Source: an uncultured Thermoleophilia bacterium
GTDB lineage: Bacteria; Actinomycetota; Thermoleophilia; Miltoncostaeales; Miltoncostaeaceae
Assembly: GCA_938017905.1 (NCBI GenBank)
Contig: CALIKX010000013.1
Location: forward strand, 1 to 56,866
Length of the DNA stretch: 56,866 bases
Direction: 5' to 3'
The position numbers were made by a program, and so were the translations under genes. Positions 33,229 through 40,984 of the stretch are shown piece by piece; position 1 is the first letter of the stretch; every line of letters begins with the position of its first letter. A model generated the notes under the pieces. The model had not been told where the DNA came from. It searched no databases and saw nothing but the letters and a program-made list of their open reading frames with translations.

Positions 33229-34472
33229 TTGGCGGCCTCCTCAGCAGCCGGGGCGTCGTCCGCCGCGGGCTCGGGCTCCGGGGCCGGGGGCTCCGGCTCC
33301 GGCAGCTTCTCGAGGCCCAGGGCCTCGCGCACGCGGTTGTTTGCCACGTCGCCGCCCTTCGCGACCACGCTCTCCTTGATGACGTCGTCGTCGACGTCGG
33401 TGTCGAGCCTGCCGTCGACCACCATGAGGCCGAGGAAGTTCGCCACGTTCTTGCCGAACAACTGGCTGGAGTGCACGGGGATCGTGCCGGGCAGGTTCAC
33501 CACGCCCATCACGCTCACGCCGTCCACGTCCACCGTCTCACCGGCCACCGTGGGCTCGCAGTTGCCGCCCTGCTCGGCCGCCAGGTCCACGATCACCGAC
33601 CCGGGCGCCATGCCCTTCACCATCTCGGTGGTGACGATGACCGGAGCGGTGCTGCCCTGCACCTGCGCGGTGGTGATGACCACGTCGCTCGCCGCGACCG
33701 TCTTGGCCATCAGCTCCTGCTGCTTCTTGATGGTCTCCTCGGAGAGCTGCTTGGCGTAGCCGCCGGAGCCCTCCTCCTGACCGGTCTCGAGCGGCAGCTC
33801 CACGAACCGGGCGCCCAGCGACTCCACCTCTTCACGGGCGGCAGGGCGCACGTCGTAGGCCTCCACCAGCGCGCCCATGCGGCGCGCGGTGGCGATGGCC
33901 GCGAGGCCTGCCACGCCGGCCCCGATGATGAACACCTTGGCAGGGGCGATCGTGCCGGCGGCTGTGGTGAGCAGCGGGAACATCTTCGGCAGATTGTCCG
34001 CGGCCAGCAGCACGGCCTTGTAGCCGGCCACCGCGGCCTGCGAGGACAGGATGTCCATGGACTGGGCGCGGGTGGTGCGCGGCACCAGCTCCAGCGCGAA
34101 CAGCGTGGCGCCGGTCCCCGCGATGGCCTTCACGAGTTCCGGACGGGCAAACGGGGCGACCGATCCCACCACCACCTGGCCTGCGCGCAGGCGGGACAGA
34201 TCACCGCTCGCGGGATCGGCGTCCATCACGTTCACCTGCACCAGCACGTCGGCGGCGAAGACCTCGTCGCGGCTGCCGATGCGCGCACCACGATCGGTGA
34301 ATGCGGAATCCGGATACCCGGCCAGGTCACCGGCCCCGGATTCGATCACTACGTCGAAGCCCGCCTTGGTCAGCTGGGGCAGTGCCGTGGGGGAGAGCGC
34401 CACGCGCGTTTCTCCGGCGCGGTTCTCCCGCGGCACCCCAACCACCATGCGCGGCGTGTCGGTTGTCGCCAT
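33225..34472 (-). CDS. pntAa: transhydrogenase soluble NAD-binding alpha subunit (PntAa)
   Basis: The NAD(H)-binding domain I subunit, 415 residues. It belongs to the alanine dehydrogenase/PNT family: VGVPRENRAGETRVALSP at the start, SMDILSSQAAVAGYKAVL, the Rossmann loop IIGAGVAGLAAIATARRMGA, DVRPAAREEVESLGA, and VVNLPGTIPVHSSQLFGKNVANFL near the end. The last 30 residues are an acidic Pro/Ala/Glu tail not needed by the fold. ATG 34472 is used, with a weak GGAAG upstream. First gene of pntAa-Ab-B. Confidence 0.93.
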   Translation of the reverse strand: MATTDTPRMVVGVPRENRAGETRVALSPTALPQLTKAGFDVVIESGAGDLAGYPDSAFTDRGARIGSRDEVFAADVLVQVNVMDADPASGDLSRLRAGQVVVGSVAPFARPELVKAIAGTGATLFALELVPRTTRAQSMDILSSQAAVAGYKAVLLAADNLPKMFPLLTTAAGTIAPAKVFIIGAGVAGLAAIATARRMGALVEAYDVRPAAREEVESLGARFVELPLETGQEEGSGGYAKQLSEETIKKQQELMAKTVAASDVVITTAQVQGSTAPVIVTTEMVKGMAPGSVIVDLAAEQGGNCEPTVAGETVDVDGVSVMGVVNLPGTIPVHSSQLFGKNVANFLGLMVVDGRLDTDVDDDVIKESVVAKGGDVANNRVREALGLEKLPEPEPPAPEPEPAADDAPAAEEAAK

Positions 34473-34709
34473 CTCGCTCTTCCGGTCGGTCCCGTACCCC
34501 GAACGCGCTAGGCGCGCGTCGCCGGGTGAGGCGTTGTCGAGGTGATTGTCGGGCGGTGGATCATTTGACGCGTCACGCACTTCCCGGGGCAGCATTCGTC
34601 GCGCTTCCCGACCCGGGAGGATGGGGATTGGTACATGACCGAAACGGAGAGGTCAACGGGTGCGCCCGAATGCCGCGCGCTGTATCCGCATGCGGAAAAC
34701 CCGCAAGGC
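34473..34709. other. 237-nt gap upstream of the pnt operon
   Basis: This holds the pnt promoter presumably, but I see no clean -10/-35 pair on the minus strand. No RNA gene, repeat or convincing small gene was found. The DsbA-like gene ends at its right border, transcribed in the same direction as pnt. Confidence 0.4.
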
Positions 34710-35354
34710 CTATTCACGGCCATCCCGCAGCGCCCGAACCGCGGCGTCCAGGTCGTCGTGCGTCACCAGGCCGCTGATGAGCAGACGCCCGTCCAGCACC
34801 ATGCCGGGTACCCCGGAGATGCCCGCGGCGCGCGCCCACCGGGTGGAGTCGTCCACCGCCGCCGCCCACTCCCCGGCCTCCACGGAAGCCATGCCGGCGT
34901 CGGCATCCAGACCCACCGCGCGGGCGACGTCGGCGAGCACCGCGGGCTGGGTGATGTCGCGCCCATCCCGCCAGCAGGCATCCATGATCGCCGCGTGCAG
35001 CGCACGATGCGCCCCGCCGCCCTGCGCGCGTGCCCACTCGGTCAGCTCCAGCGCACGACGCGTGCGCGGCACCACATCGGGGTTCGGGCGGTACGGAAGT
35101 CCTGCCTGCTGGGCCAGCTCCCGGACGGGGGCGTCGAAACCGGGGCCCCCGTGCAGGGCCTCCAGCGTGGCGCGCCGCAGGCCATCACCCGGGTACTCCG
35201 GGTGCAGATCGAAGGGGAACCACTCCACCTCCGCGCCGTGGTGCGCCTGCAGGTAAGACACCCGCTCGCGCGCGACATGGCAGAAGGGGCAGCAGTAGTC
35301 GGCCCACACCTGCACCTGCAGGGCGGGGCCCGCCTGCGCGGCGGGCCCGCTCAC
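34710..35354 (-). CDS. DsbA/FrnE family thioredoxin-fold oxidoreductase
   Basis: A 214-residue cytoplasmic DsbA-like protein without signal peptide. VQVWADYCCPFCHVARERV contains the CxxC-type redox site CPFC at about residues 21-24. PFDLHPEYPGDGL and GISGVPGMVLDGRLLISG, with the cis-Pro motif GVPG, match the FrnE subgroup of disulfide isomerases. GTG 35354 overlaps the aldo/keto reductase stop by GTGA, so the two redox proteins are co-translated. Confidence 0.88.
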   Translation of the reverse strand: MSGPAAQAGPALQVQVWADYCCPFCHVARERVSYLQAHHGAEVEWFPFDLHPEYPGDGLRRATLEALHGGPGFDAPVRELAQQAGLPYRPNPDVVPRTRRALELTEWARAQGGGAHRALHAAIMDACWRDGRDITQPAVLADVARAVGLDADAGMASVEAGEWAAAVDDSTRWARAAGISGVPGMVLDGRLLISGLVTHDDLDAAVRALRDGRE

Positions 35355-36307
35355 CGACCGGCGGCGTCCAGGCGCGCGAACTCGTCATCGGTGAGCGCGA
35401 GGCCCACGGCGCCCATGATCTCCCGCACCTGATCCGGGCTGGTGGCGCTGGCAATGGGGCTCACCACGCCGGGGTACCGCATGAGCCAGGCAAGAGCCAC
35501 CTGCGCCGGGGTGGCGCCATGCGCGGCCGCGACGTCGTCGAGCACCGCCAGCACTCCCCACCCGCGGTCGTTCAGGTAGGCCTGCGAGATGCCCGCCGCG
35601 CGCGGGGTGGCGGGCAGGTCCTCCCCCGGGCGGTACTTGCCCGTGAGGAACCCGCGCGCAAGCGTGAAGTACGGCGCCACGCCGATGTGCTCGCGCACGC
35701 AGATCTCCTCGCCGTCGCCCTGGTACTCGGCGCGCTCGAGCAGGTTGAAGTGCGGCTGAAAGCCCTGGAAGCGGGCCAGGTCGTGCTGCTCGGACACCGC
35801 CAGGGCCTCGGCCAAACGCCCGGGCGTGTAGTTGGACGCCGCCAGGTAGGTGACCAGGCCCTCCTGCGTGAGGGCGTCCAGGTTGCGCAGGGCCTCCTCG
35901 AGCGGGATCGACTCATCATCCTTGTGCGCGTAGTACAGGTCGATCGCGTCCACGCCCAGGCGGGCCAGCGAGCCGTCAATGCCCGCGCGCACGTTCTCGC
36001 GGTCCAGGCCCGCACGCATGTGGGGGTCACCCGGATACCCCACCTTCGTCGCGATCACCAGATCGTCCGGCCGGCCGCGCGCGGCGAGCCAGCGGCCGAT
36101 GATGGCCTCCGACTCGCCTCCGGAGTTCCCCGGCACCCACGTGGAGTACACCGTGGCCGTGTCGAGGAAGTTCCCGCCGGCCTCGACGTAGGCGTCGAGC
36201 ACGGCGAATGAGGTCTCCTCGTCGCACGTCCACCCGAACACGTTCGTGCCCAGGCACAGCGGGGAGACCATGAGGTCGGTTGATCCGAATCGGCGTCGTT
36301 CAGGCAT
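35351..36307 (-). CDS. aldo/keto reductase
   Basis: A 318-residue NADPH-dependent TIM-barrel oxidoreductase. FGSTDLMVSPLCLGTNVFGW opens the fold; NFLDTATVYS holds catalytic Asp and Tyr, VIATKVGY the Lys, and IDLYYAHKDD the His position. PIASATSPDQVREIMGA near the end is the cofactor-binding loop. The tetrad therefore looks complete. The substrate is not evident. ATG 36307 follows TAGGTT by 7 nt. Confidence 0.9.
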   Translation of the reverse strand: MPERRRFGSTDLMVSPLCLGTNVFGWTCDEETSFAVLDAYVEAGGNFLDTATVYSTWVPGNSGGESEAIIGRWLAARGRPDDLVIATKVGYPGDPHMRAGLDRENVRAGIDGSLARLGVDAIDLYYAHKDDESIPLEEALRNLDALTQEGLVTYLAASNYTPGRLAEALAVSEQHDLARFQGFQPHFNLLERAEYQGDGEEICVREHIGVAPYFTLARGFLTGKYRPGEDLPATPRAAGISQAYLNDRGWGVLAVLDDVAAAHGATPAQVALAWLMRYPGVVSPIASATSPDQVREIMGAVGLALTDDEFARLDAAGR

Positions 36308-36313
36308 GCCGGC

Positions 36314-36319
36314 AACCTA
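36314..36319 (-). promoter_or_regulatory. candidate -10 box of the aldo/keto reductase-dsbA pair
   Basis: On the minus strand TAGGTT ends 7 nt before ATG 36307. No Shine-Dalgarno sequence is present. Confidence 0.55.
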
Positions 36320-36421
36320 CCGGGTCGGGTGGGTTCGTGACGAAACGGACATGCGCTGAGAGGCGTCACCGTCCGACCGTTGGGTGGCATGCGCGCGGGC
36401 ACATGGGCGACCATACGGGGC

Positions 36422-36625
36422 ATGGAGAACCGCACGGAACACGATGAGCACGCGGTCGTGGTGGCACTGACGGCGGACCACCTGCGCGCGATTGAAGCGG
36501 CGCTGGACCTCGCACGGGCGGTGGAGCACGGGGAGATCCCGGTCCACGACGCGGACGAGATCGGCCAGGCCTCGGTTGCCGCCGAGGGCCTGTCGCAGAT
36601 CGCCCGCCTCACGGCGAACGCGTAG
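36422..36625 (+). CDS. small hypothetical protein
   Basis: A 67-residue acidic protein I do not recognise. It has a strand-like AVVVALTADHLRAIEAALDLARAVEHGEIP stretch and a second helix DEIGQASVAAEGLSQIARL, with no membrane segment or metal motif. ATG 36422 is the simplest start; ATG 36389 would add eleven residues and has GACCGT 9 nt upstream. Codon use is like the neighbours. It stands alone between a divergent aldo/keto reductase and a convergent CDGSH gene. Confidence 0.55.
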   Translation: MENRTEHDEHAVVVALTADHLRAIEAALDLARAVEHGEIPVHDADEIGQASVAAEGLSQIARLTANA

Positions 36626-36644
36626 GCGACGGGACCCGGTCGCC
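36625..36644. terminator. short hairpin at the end of the small hypothetical gene
   Basis: GGCGAC (36625-36630) pairs with GTCGCC (36639-36644) around an 8-nt loop; the stem starts on the last base of the stop codon. It lies between convergent genes. No U-run. Confidence 0.35.
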
Positions 36645-36659
36645 CGGGCCCCGCCCCCG

Positions 36660-36854
36660 CTACTTCGAGGTCCACCCCTCACGCGAGTGGCTGCCGTCGC
36701 AGAACGGCTTGTTCGCGCTCAGCCCGCACCGGCACAACGCAATGGTGGGATTGAGGTCCGCGAAGGGCTGGCCGTCCTCGCCCGTGAGCGTGAACTCACC
36801 GGTCACCAGGATCGGGCCATTTTCCTTGAGGCTGATCTCCGCGCCATCTGCCAT
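36660..36854 (-). CDS. small CDGSH iron-sulfur domain protein
   Basis: A 64-residue protein with one CDGSH zinc-finger-like motif: CRCGLSANKPFCDGSH supplies three Cys and one His for a 2Fe-2S cluster. The first 40 residues (ISLKENGPILVTGEFTLTGEDG) form the short beta region seen in stand-alone bacterial members. ATG 36854 is chosen because AAGGAG lies seven bases upstream on the minus strand. A near-consensus -10 box and an operator-like dyad precede it, suggesting regulation by a redox or iron-linked repressor; that link is inference. Confidence 0.88.
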   Translation of the reverse strand: MADGAEISLKENGPILVTGEFTLTGEDGQPFADLNPTIALCRCGLSANKPFCDGSHSREGWTSK

Positions 36855-36877
36855 GGAGGGTCTCCTTCGATAATGTG

Positions 36878-36895
36878 CTTGCGCTTGCAAGTATA
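36878..36895 (-). promoter_or_regulatory. promoter and operator-like dyad of the CDGSH gene
   Basis: On the minus strand TATACT (36890-36895) is the best -10 box in the window. The dyad CTTGC-GCTT-GCAAG (36878-36891) overlaps its end and the expected start point near 36883. The leader would be about 30 nt with an AAGGAG site. Confidence 0.5.
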
Positions 36896-36967
36896 TGCAT
36901 GCGACCACATCGGATGCCGGCTACCGACCCTACGCTCGTACAGGCGCATCAGCCGGCGCGTACCGGC

Positions 36968-36973
36968 TACGTT
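36968..36973 (+). promoter_or_regulatory. candidate -10 box of the MFS exporter
   Basis: TACGTT ends 8 nt before ATG 36981 without a Shine-Dalgarno sequence. It is divergent from the CDGSH promoter. Confidence 0.55.
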
Positions 36974-36980
36974 GCGTTGA

Positions 36981-38408
36981 ATGCGGAACCCCCACGTGCC
37001 CCACCCCGAGCCGCCCCCTGCCGGGTCATCCCGCGCGCACATCTGGGCACTGGTGGTCACGGGCATCGGGCTGTTCATGGTGGTGCTCGACAACCTCGTG
37101 GTCACCACCGCCCTGCCGGTGATCCGCGTGGACCTGGGCGCCTCGGTGGAGACCCTCGGGTGGGTGGTGAACGCCTACACCCTCGCGTTCTCCGTGCTTC
37201 TCCTGACGGGCGCGGCACTCGGTGACCGCCTGGGCCGGCGCCGGGTGTTCGCGGCCGGCCTCGTCATCTTCTCGCTCGCCTCGGTGGGGTGCGCGCTGGC
37301 GCCGGACATCGGATGGCTCATCTTCTTCCGGGCCCTCCAGGGCCTGGGCGCCGCCCCGGTGCTGCCGCTCTCGCTCACGCTGCTGGCCGATGCATTCCCG
37401 CCCGGCAAGCGGGGCCTGGCCATCGGCATCTGGTCCGGCATCAGCGGCCTGGCCGTGGCCGCCGGGCCCGTGATCGGCGGCGCCATCGTCGACGGCATCT
37501 CCTGGCACTGGATCTTCTGGGTCAACGTGCCCATCGGGCTGCTGGGCGGTGCCATCGCCATGTGGAAGCTGCGGGAGTCGTTCGGCCCGGACACCGGCCT
37601 GGACATCCCCGGCATCCTCCTGGCCGGCATCGGCGTGTTCGGCATCGTCTACGGAATCGTCCGTGGGAACGAGGCCGGATGGTCCTCGCCGGAGATCCTC
37701 GGCACGCTCGTCGGCGGGGTGGGGTTCGTGGTGGCGTTCCTGTGGTGGGAGTCGCGCGCGGCGCACCCCATGCTGCCGCTGGCGTTCTTCCGCAATCGCG
37801 GCCTCAACGTGGCGAACGCGGCATCGGTGTGCCTGTACTTCGGCCTGTTCGGCGCCGTCTTCTTCCTCGCCCAGTTCCTGCAGACGGTGCAGGGCGACAG
37901 CCCGCTGGTGGCCGGGCTGAAGGTGCTGCCGTGGACGATCATGCCGATGTTCATCGCCCCGGTGGCGGGACTGCTGAGCGACCGGGTGGGGGCGCGGCCA
38001 TTCATGGCGGCGGGACTCACCATCATGGCCGGCGGCTTCCTGTGGATGGGCCTCACCATCACCCCCGGCATCTCCTACGCCGGGCTGGTGGGCGGGTTCC
38101 TGCTCGCGGGCTTCGGCATGGCAATGGTGTTCGCGCCGGTGTCCAACCTGCTGGTGCAGTCGGTGGATGAGGTGCAGATCGGCAAGGCCTCCGGCACCAA
38201 CAACACGGTGCGCGAGGTGGGCGGCGCCCTCGGCATCGCGGTGATGACCGCCATCTTCACCGCCACGGGCTCGTACGCATCGGGACAGGCCTACGTGGAC
38301 GGCCTGAACCCCGCGGTGCTCGTGGCCGCCGGGGTACTGCTGCTCGGCGCGATCATCTCGCTGGGTGCCCCGCGCCCTGCCCGGGCGCCGGATACGGCCG
38401 CGCCCTAG
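36981..38408 (+). CDS. MFS exporter of the DHA2 (EmrB/QacA) family
   Basis: A 475-residue integral membrane protein with about 14 helices, the DHA2 drug:proton antiporter layout. LDNLVVTTALPVIRVDLGAS is helix 1 and its following loop with the family Asp, WVVNAYTLAFSVLL is helix 2, and GALGDRLGRRRVF-like motif A follows (GAALGDRLGRRRVF). VAAGPVIGGAIVDGISWHWIFWVNVPIG carries motif C. The C-terminal half is complete. It probably exports toxic compounds; the substrate is unknown. The stop codon sits in the loop of a hairpin. Confidence 0.9.
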   Translation: MRNPHVPHPEPPPAGSSRAHIWALVVTGIGLFMVVLDNLVVTTALPVIRVDLGASVETLGWVVNAYTLAFSVLLLTGAALGDRLGRRRVFAAGLVIFSLASVGCALAPDIGWLIFFRALQGLGAAPVLPLSLTLLADAFPPGKRGLAIGIWSGISGLAVAAGPVIGGAIVDGISWHWIFWVNVPIGLLGGAIAMWKLRESFGPDTGLDIPGILLAGIGVFGIVYGIVRGNEAGWSSPEILGTLVGGVGFVVAFLWWESRAAHPMLPLAFFRNRGLNVANAASVCLYFGLFGAVFFLAQFLQTVQGDSPLVAGLKVLPWTIMPMFIAPVAGLLSDRVGARPFMAAGLTIMAGGFLWMGLTITPGISYAGLVGGFLLAGFGMAMVFAPVSNLLVQSVDEVQIGKASGTNNTVREVGGALGIAVMTAIFTATGSYASGQAYVDGLNPAVLVAAGVLLLGAIISLGAPRPARAPDTAAP

Positions 38409-38419
38409 GGGCGCGGCCG
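38395..38419. terminator. 11-bp hairpin with the MFS stop codon in its loop
   Basis: CGGCCGCGCCC (38395-38405) pairs perfectly with 38409-38419; the 3-nt loop is exactly the TAG stop of the exporter gene. The opposing amidase gene stops 11 nt further, so the hairpin may end both transcripts. Confidence 0.6.
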
Positions 38420-38429
38420 GGAGCGGCCC

Positions 38430-39374
38430 TCAGTACGGAAGGTCGGCGGGCGTGAGCGCCCCGAGCACATCCCCGGCCGTGGTGGGGTCCGAGGGGTCCA
38501 CGCACAGGGGTCCGTCGGCAGCTGCAGCGCGGCAGGCCGCGGGTAGCGCGAGCCACGTGGCGAAGGGCGACCGCGTCGACTGCACCAGGTAGGTACCGCC
38601 CACCAGATCCCCCGCGGAGATCCACCACGTCGGGTAGGTGCCGAACGGCTCGGATGGCGCACCGAACGGCACGGACATGGAACGGATGACGCTGACCGCA
38701 TCGGCCAGTGCCTCGTCCGCATCCGCGGCCGCGGGCAGGTGGTCCAGGAAGTACCGGCCGCGCACGAAGCGCGAGGCGGGGTCGACATCCCCCGGAAGCG
38801 GCAGATCGCCGCCAAACCCCGCATAGTTCCGCAGGTTCGCGAGCTGCTCGGTGAGCGGCGGCTCGTTCGTCACCACGCGTGCGTCGTCGCCGCGGTGGAT
38901 CACGGGGCCACCCGCGAGCAGTTCGATGACCGCCGCAGCACCGCTCCGGTCCTCGAGCGCCAGGTGCAGGGGCAGGGACTGGCCGCGGGCCGGCATATCG
39001 ACGATGCGGATGCCGGTGAAGGCATCCAGTGCCTCATCCACGGTGGCGCAGGTGTCCAGCACCCACTGGGCCCACATGGTGTTGCCCAGGGCGGGCCGGT
39101 CATCGGCGGGCGGAAGGGTGGTGTCCGCCAGGTAGAGGAGGTGCGCCGCCAGCCCGGCATCGTTCATCCCCTCGCTCGTCAGCAGGTCCCACCCGCTCAC
39201 CACCACCGATGCATGCCGGGACGTCCATCGCAGCCCATCGCCATCCGGGGTGCCACGGCGTTCGATCCCGGCCGGAAGGGCCCACAGGCGTGGCTCATCG
39301 CTCACCGCCCAATCAAGGGTGCGGCAGAAGACGGAGATGCCGCCGCGCCGATGCAGTGTGATGCGTGAGCACAT
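38430..39374 (-). CDS. choloylglycine hydrolase family (linear amide) Ntn hydrolase
   Basis: A 314-residue member of the bile salt hydrolase/penicillin V acylase family. Cys2 directly after the start Met is the expected N-terminal nucleophile, released by Met removal. FCRTLDW contains the conserved Arg and Asp, EGMNDAGLAAHLLYL is the family's Asn-containing loop, and VVTNEPPLTEQL supplies a second Asn region. A bile salt substrate is not implied in this setting; acyl-homoserine lactones or other amides are possible. ATG 39374 is fixed by the Cys2 rule. Confidence 0.87.
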   Translation of the reverse strand: MCSRITLHRRGGISVFCRTLDWAVSDEPRLWALPAGIERRGTPDGDGLRWTSRHASVVVSGWDLLTSEGMNDAGLAAHLLYLADTTLPPADDRPALGNTMWAQWVLDTCATVDEALDAFTGIRIVDMPARGQSLPLHLALEDRSGAAAVIELLAGGPVIHRGDDARVVTNEPPLTEQLANLRNYAGFGGDLPLPGDVDPASRFVRGRYFLDHLPAAADADEALADAVSVIRSMSVPFGAPSEPFGTYPTWWISAGDLVGGTYLVQSTRSPFATWLALPAACRAAAADGPLCVDPSDPTTAGDVLGALTPADLPY

Positions 39375-39387
39375 GGTTTCTTCCCTG

Positions 39388-39552
39388 TTAGTCCGGATTG
39401 TGTGCCTGGCACCAGGGCGTCCGGGCCGGCGGCATCCTCGGCCTGCCACCTCTTGATGGACTTCCCCCGGCCACCAGCACGCCGATCGCCAGGCCCTGCA
39501 CGCCGCCGATGCCGCCGGGCAGCGAGGGGATGAACTTCGTGAGCCCGGGCAC
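39388..39552 (-). CDS. possible small or frameshifted gene upstream of the amidase
   Basis: A 54-codon frame starting at GTG 39552 that follows TAGCGT by the leaderless spacing and ends 13 nt before the amidase start. Its first half has the strong third-position GC of real genes here and reads KFIPSLPGGIGGVQGLAIGVLVAG, mildly hydrophobic. After a run of five Gs the codon pattern breaks; one added G would restore a good pattern (KSIKRWQAEDAAGPDALVPG). It may be a short real gene, a broken one, or chance. Not recognised. Confidence 0.3.
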   Translation of the reverse strand: MPGLTKFIPSLPGGIGGVQGLAIGVLVAGGSPSRGGRPRMPPARTPWCQAHNPD

Positions 39553-39559
39553 GCGCGGC

Positions 39560-39565
39560 ACGCTA
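39560..39565 (-). promoter_or_regulatory. candidate -10 box before the small frame and amidase
   Basis: On the minus strand TAGCGT ends 8 nt before GTG 39552. It could also drive the amidase gene downstream. Confidence 0.4.
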
Positions 39566-39602
39566 CTCCCGCGCGTCGCGGCGATCTGCGAGGATCAGCG
39601 GG

Positions 39603-39626
39603 ATGTCGGGGCACGGCGCGCCATGA
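39603..39626 (+). CDS. seven-codon upstream ORF overlapping trkH
   Basis: ATG 39603 starts a frame encoding MSGHGAP whose TGA overlaps the trkH start as ATGA. GAGGAT ends 8 nt before it, in the window's leaderless spacing. Translation of this mini-ORF could deliver ribosomes to trkH, which has no Shine-Dalgarno site of its own. No direct proof of expression. Confidence 0.35.
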   Translation: MSGHGAP

Positions 39627-40984
39627 AGTGGTTCCCGCGGAGCCCCGCCCGGAGGCGCCGGGTGCGCCCCACCCGACCCCTCCTGCTGGCCTTCCTGGGC
39701 GTCATCGCGCTCGGGACCATCCTTCTGATGCTTCCGGTGAGCAGCGCGGCGCCGGGGTCCGCGCCCTTCAGCGACGCGGTGTTCACGGCCTCGAGCGCCG
39801 TGACGGTCACGGGCCTCACCGTGGTGGACACCGCCACCTACTGGAGCGGCTTCGGCGAAGCCGTGTTGCTCGCGCTCATCCAGATCGGCGGGCTGGGCAT
39901 CATGACCTTCACGGCGCTGCTGGTGATGATCATCGGTGGCCGCCTCGGCATGCGGCGACGTCAGGCCGCGCAGGCCGAGCAGGGCGTGCTGGACCCGGGC
40001 GAGATCAAGCGCGTGGTGATCGGCGTGGCCATCCTGTCGGTCACCGTCGAGGTGATCCTGGCCATCGTCCTCTACGGGCGCTTCCTCGCCATGGGCGAAG
40101 ACGCCGGCGTGGCTGCCTGGAACGCCCTCTTCCAGGCCGTGAGCTCGTTCAATGGCGCGGGCCTCACGCTCTTCCCCGACAGCCTGGCCTCGTTCAGCGG
40201 CGACATCATCCTGCTGTCCACCGTGGCGATCGGCGTGATCGCCGGGGGACTCGGCGTGCCCGTGTGGGCCGACCTCACGCGCCGCCGCAGGCTGCGCACC
40301 GGACGCCGCCGATGGTCGTTCCATACCCGCCTCACGCTGCTCGGCACCGGCATCCTGCTGGTGCTGGGCTTCGCCGTCATCACCGCCTTCGAGTGGAGCA
40401 ACCCGGCCACCCTCGGCAACCTCCCCGTGGGCGAGCGGGTCCTGAACGGGGCGTTCGAGGCGGTCACCCCGCGCTCCGCGGGATTCTCGACGGTGGATTA
40501 CTCGGGAATGCGCGACGAGACGCTGTTCTTCACCGACTTCCTCATGCTCATCGGCGGCGGCAGCGTGTCCCCCGCAGGAGGCATCAAGGTCACCACCATG
40601 CTGGTGCTCGCGCTGGCCACCGTGGCATCCCTGCGCGGCGCGGGTGATGTGCAGTTCATCGGACGCCGCCTGCCCACCGCGGCCATCCGCCAGGCGCTCT
40701 CGGTGACGGTGATCTTCGCGAGCGCCATCCTGGTGGGCACCCTCGCCCTGCTCATCGCCTCGGACGTCGGCCTCACGCCCGCGCTGTTCGAGGTGACATC
40801 GGCATTCACCACCACTGGGCTCTCGACGGGCATCACCTCATCGCTGCCCGCGGTCGGCGAGGGCATACTGATCGTGCTCATGGTGGTGGGGCGCCTCGCA
40901 CCGCAGTTGCTCGGGGCATCGCTCGTGCTCCGCGAGACCGGTTCCACCTACCGCTACCCCGAGGAGAGGCCGATCGTTGGCTAG
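39623..40984 (+). CDS. trkH: TrkH/KtrB family potassium transporter
   Basis: A 453-residue membrane protein of the potassium channel-like Trk/Ktr superfamily. The four pore loops are visible: SSAVTVTGLTVVDT, SSFNGAGLTLFP, TPRSAGFSTVD and SAFTTTGLSTGI, each with the selectivity Gly. An N-terminal Arg-rich segment precedes the first helix. It imports K+ under control of the cytoplasmic TrkA/KtrA ring. The start ATG 39623 overlaps a mini-ORF; the end overlaps trkA by 8 nt. Confidence 0.92.
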   Translation: MKWFPRSPARRRRVRPTRPLLLAFLGVIALGTILLMLPVSSAAPGSAPFSDAVFTASSAVTVTGLTVVDTATYWSGFGEAVLLALIQIGGLGIMTFTALLVMIIGGRLGMRRRQAAQAEQGVLDPGEIKRVVIGVAILSVTVEVILAIVLYGRFLAMGEDAGVAAWNALFQAVSSFNGAGLTLFPDSLASFSGDIILLSTVAIGVIAGGLGVPVWADLTRRRRLRTGRRRWSFHTRLTLLGTGILLVLGFAVITAFEWSNPATLGNLPVGERVLNGAFEAVTPRSAGFSTVDYSGMRDETLFFTDFLMLIGGGSVSPAGGIKVTTMLVLALATVASLRGAGDVQFIGRRLPTAAIRQALSVTVIFASAILVGTLALLIASDVGLTPALFEVTSAFTTTGLSTGITSSLPAVGEGILIVLMVVGRLAPQLLGASLVLRETGSTYRYPEERPIVG

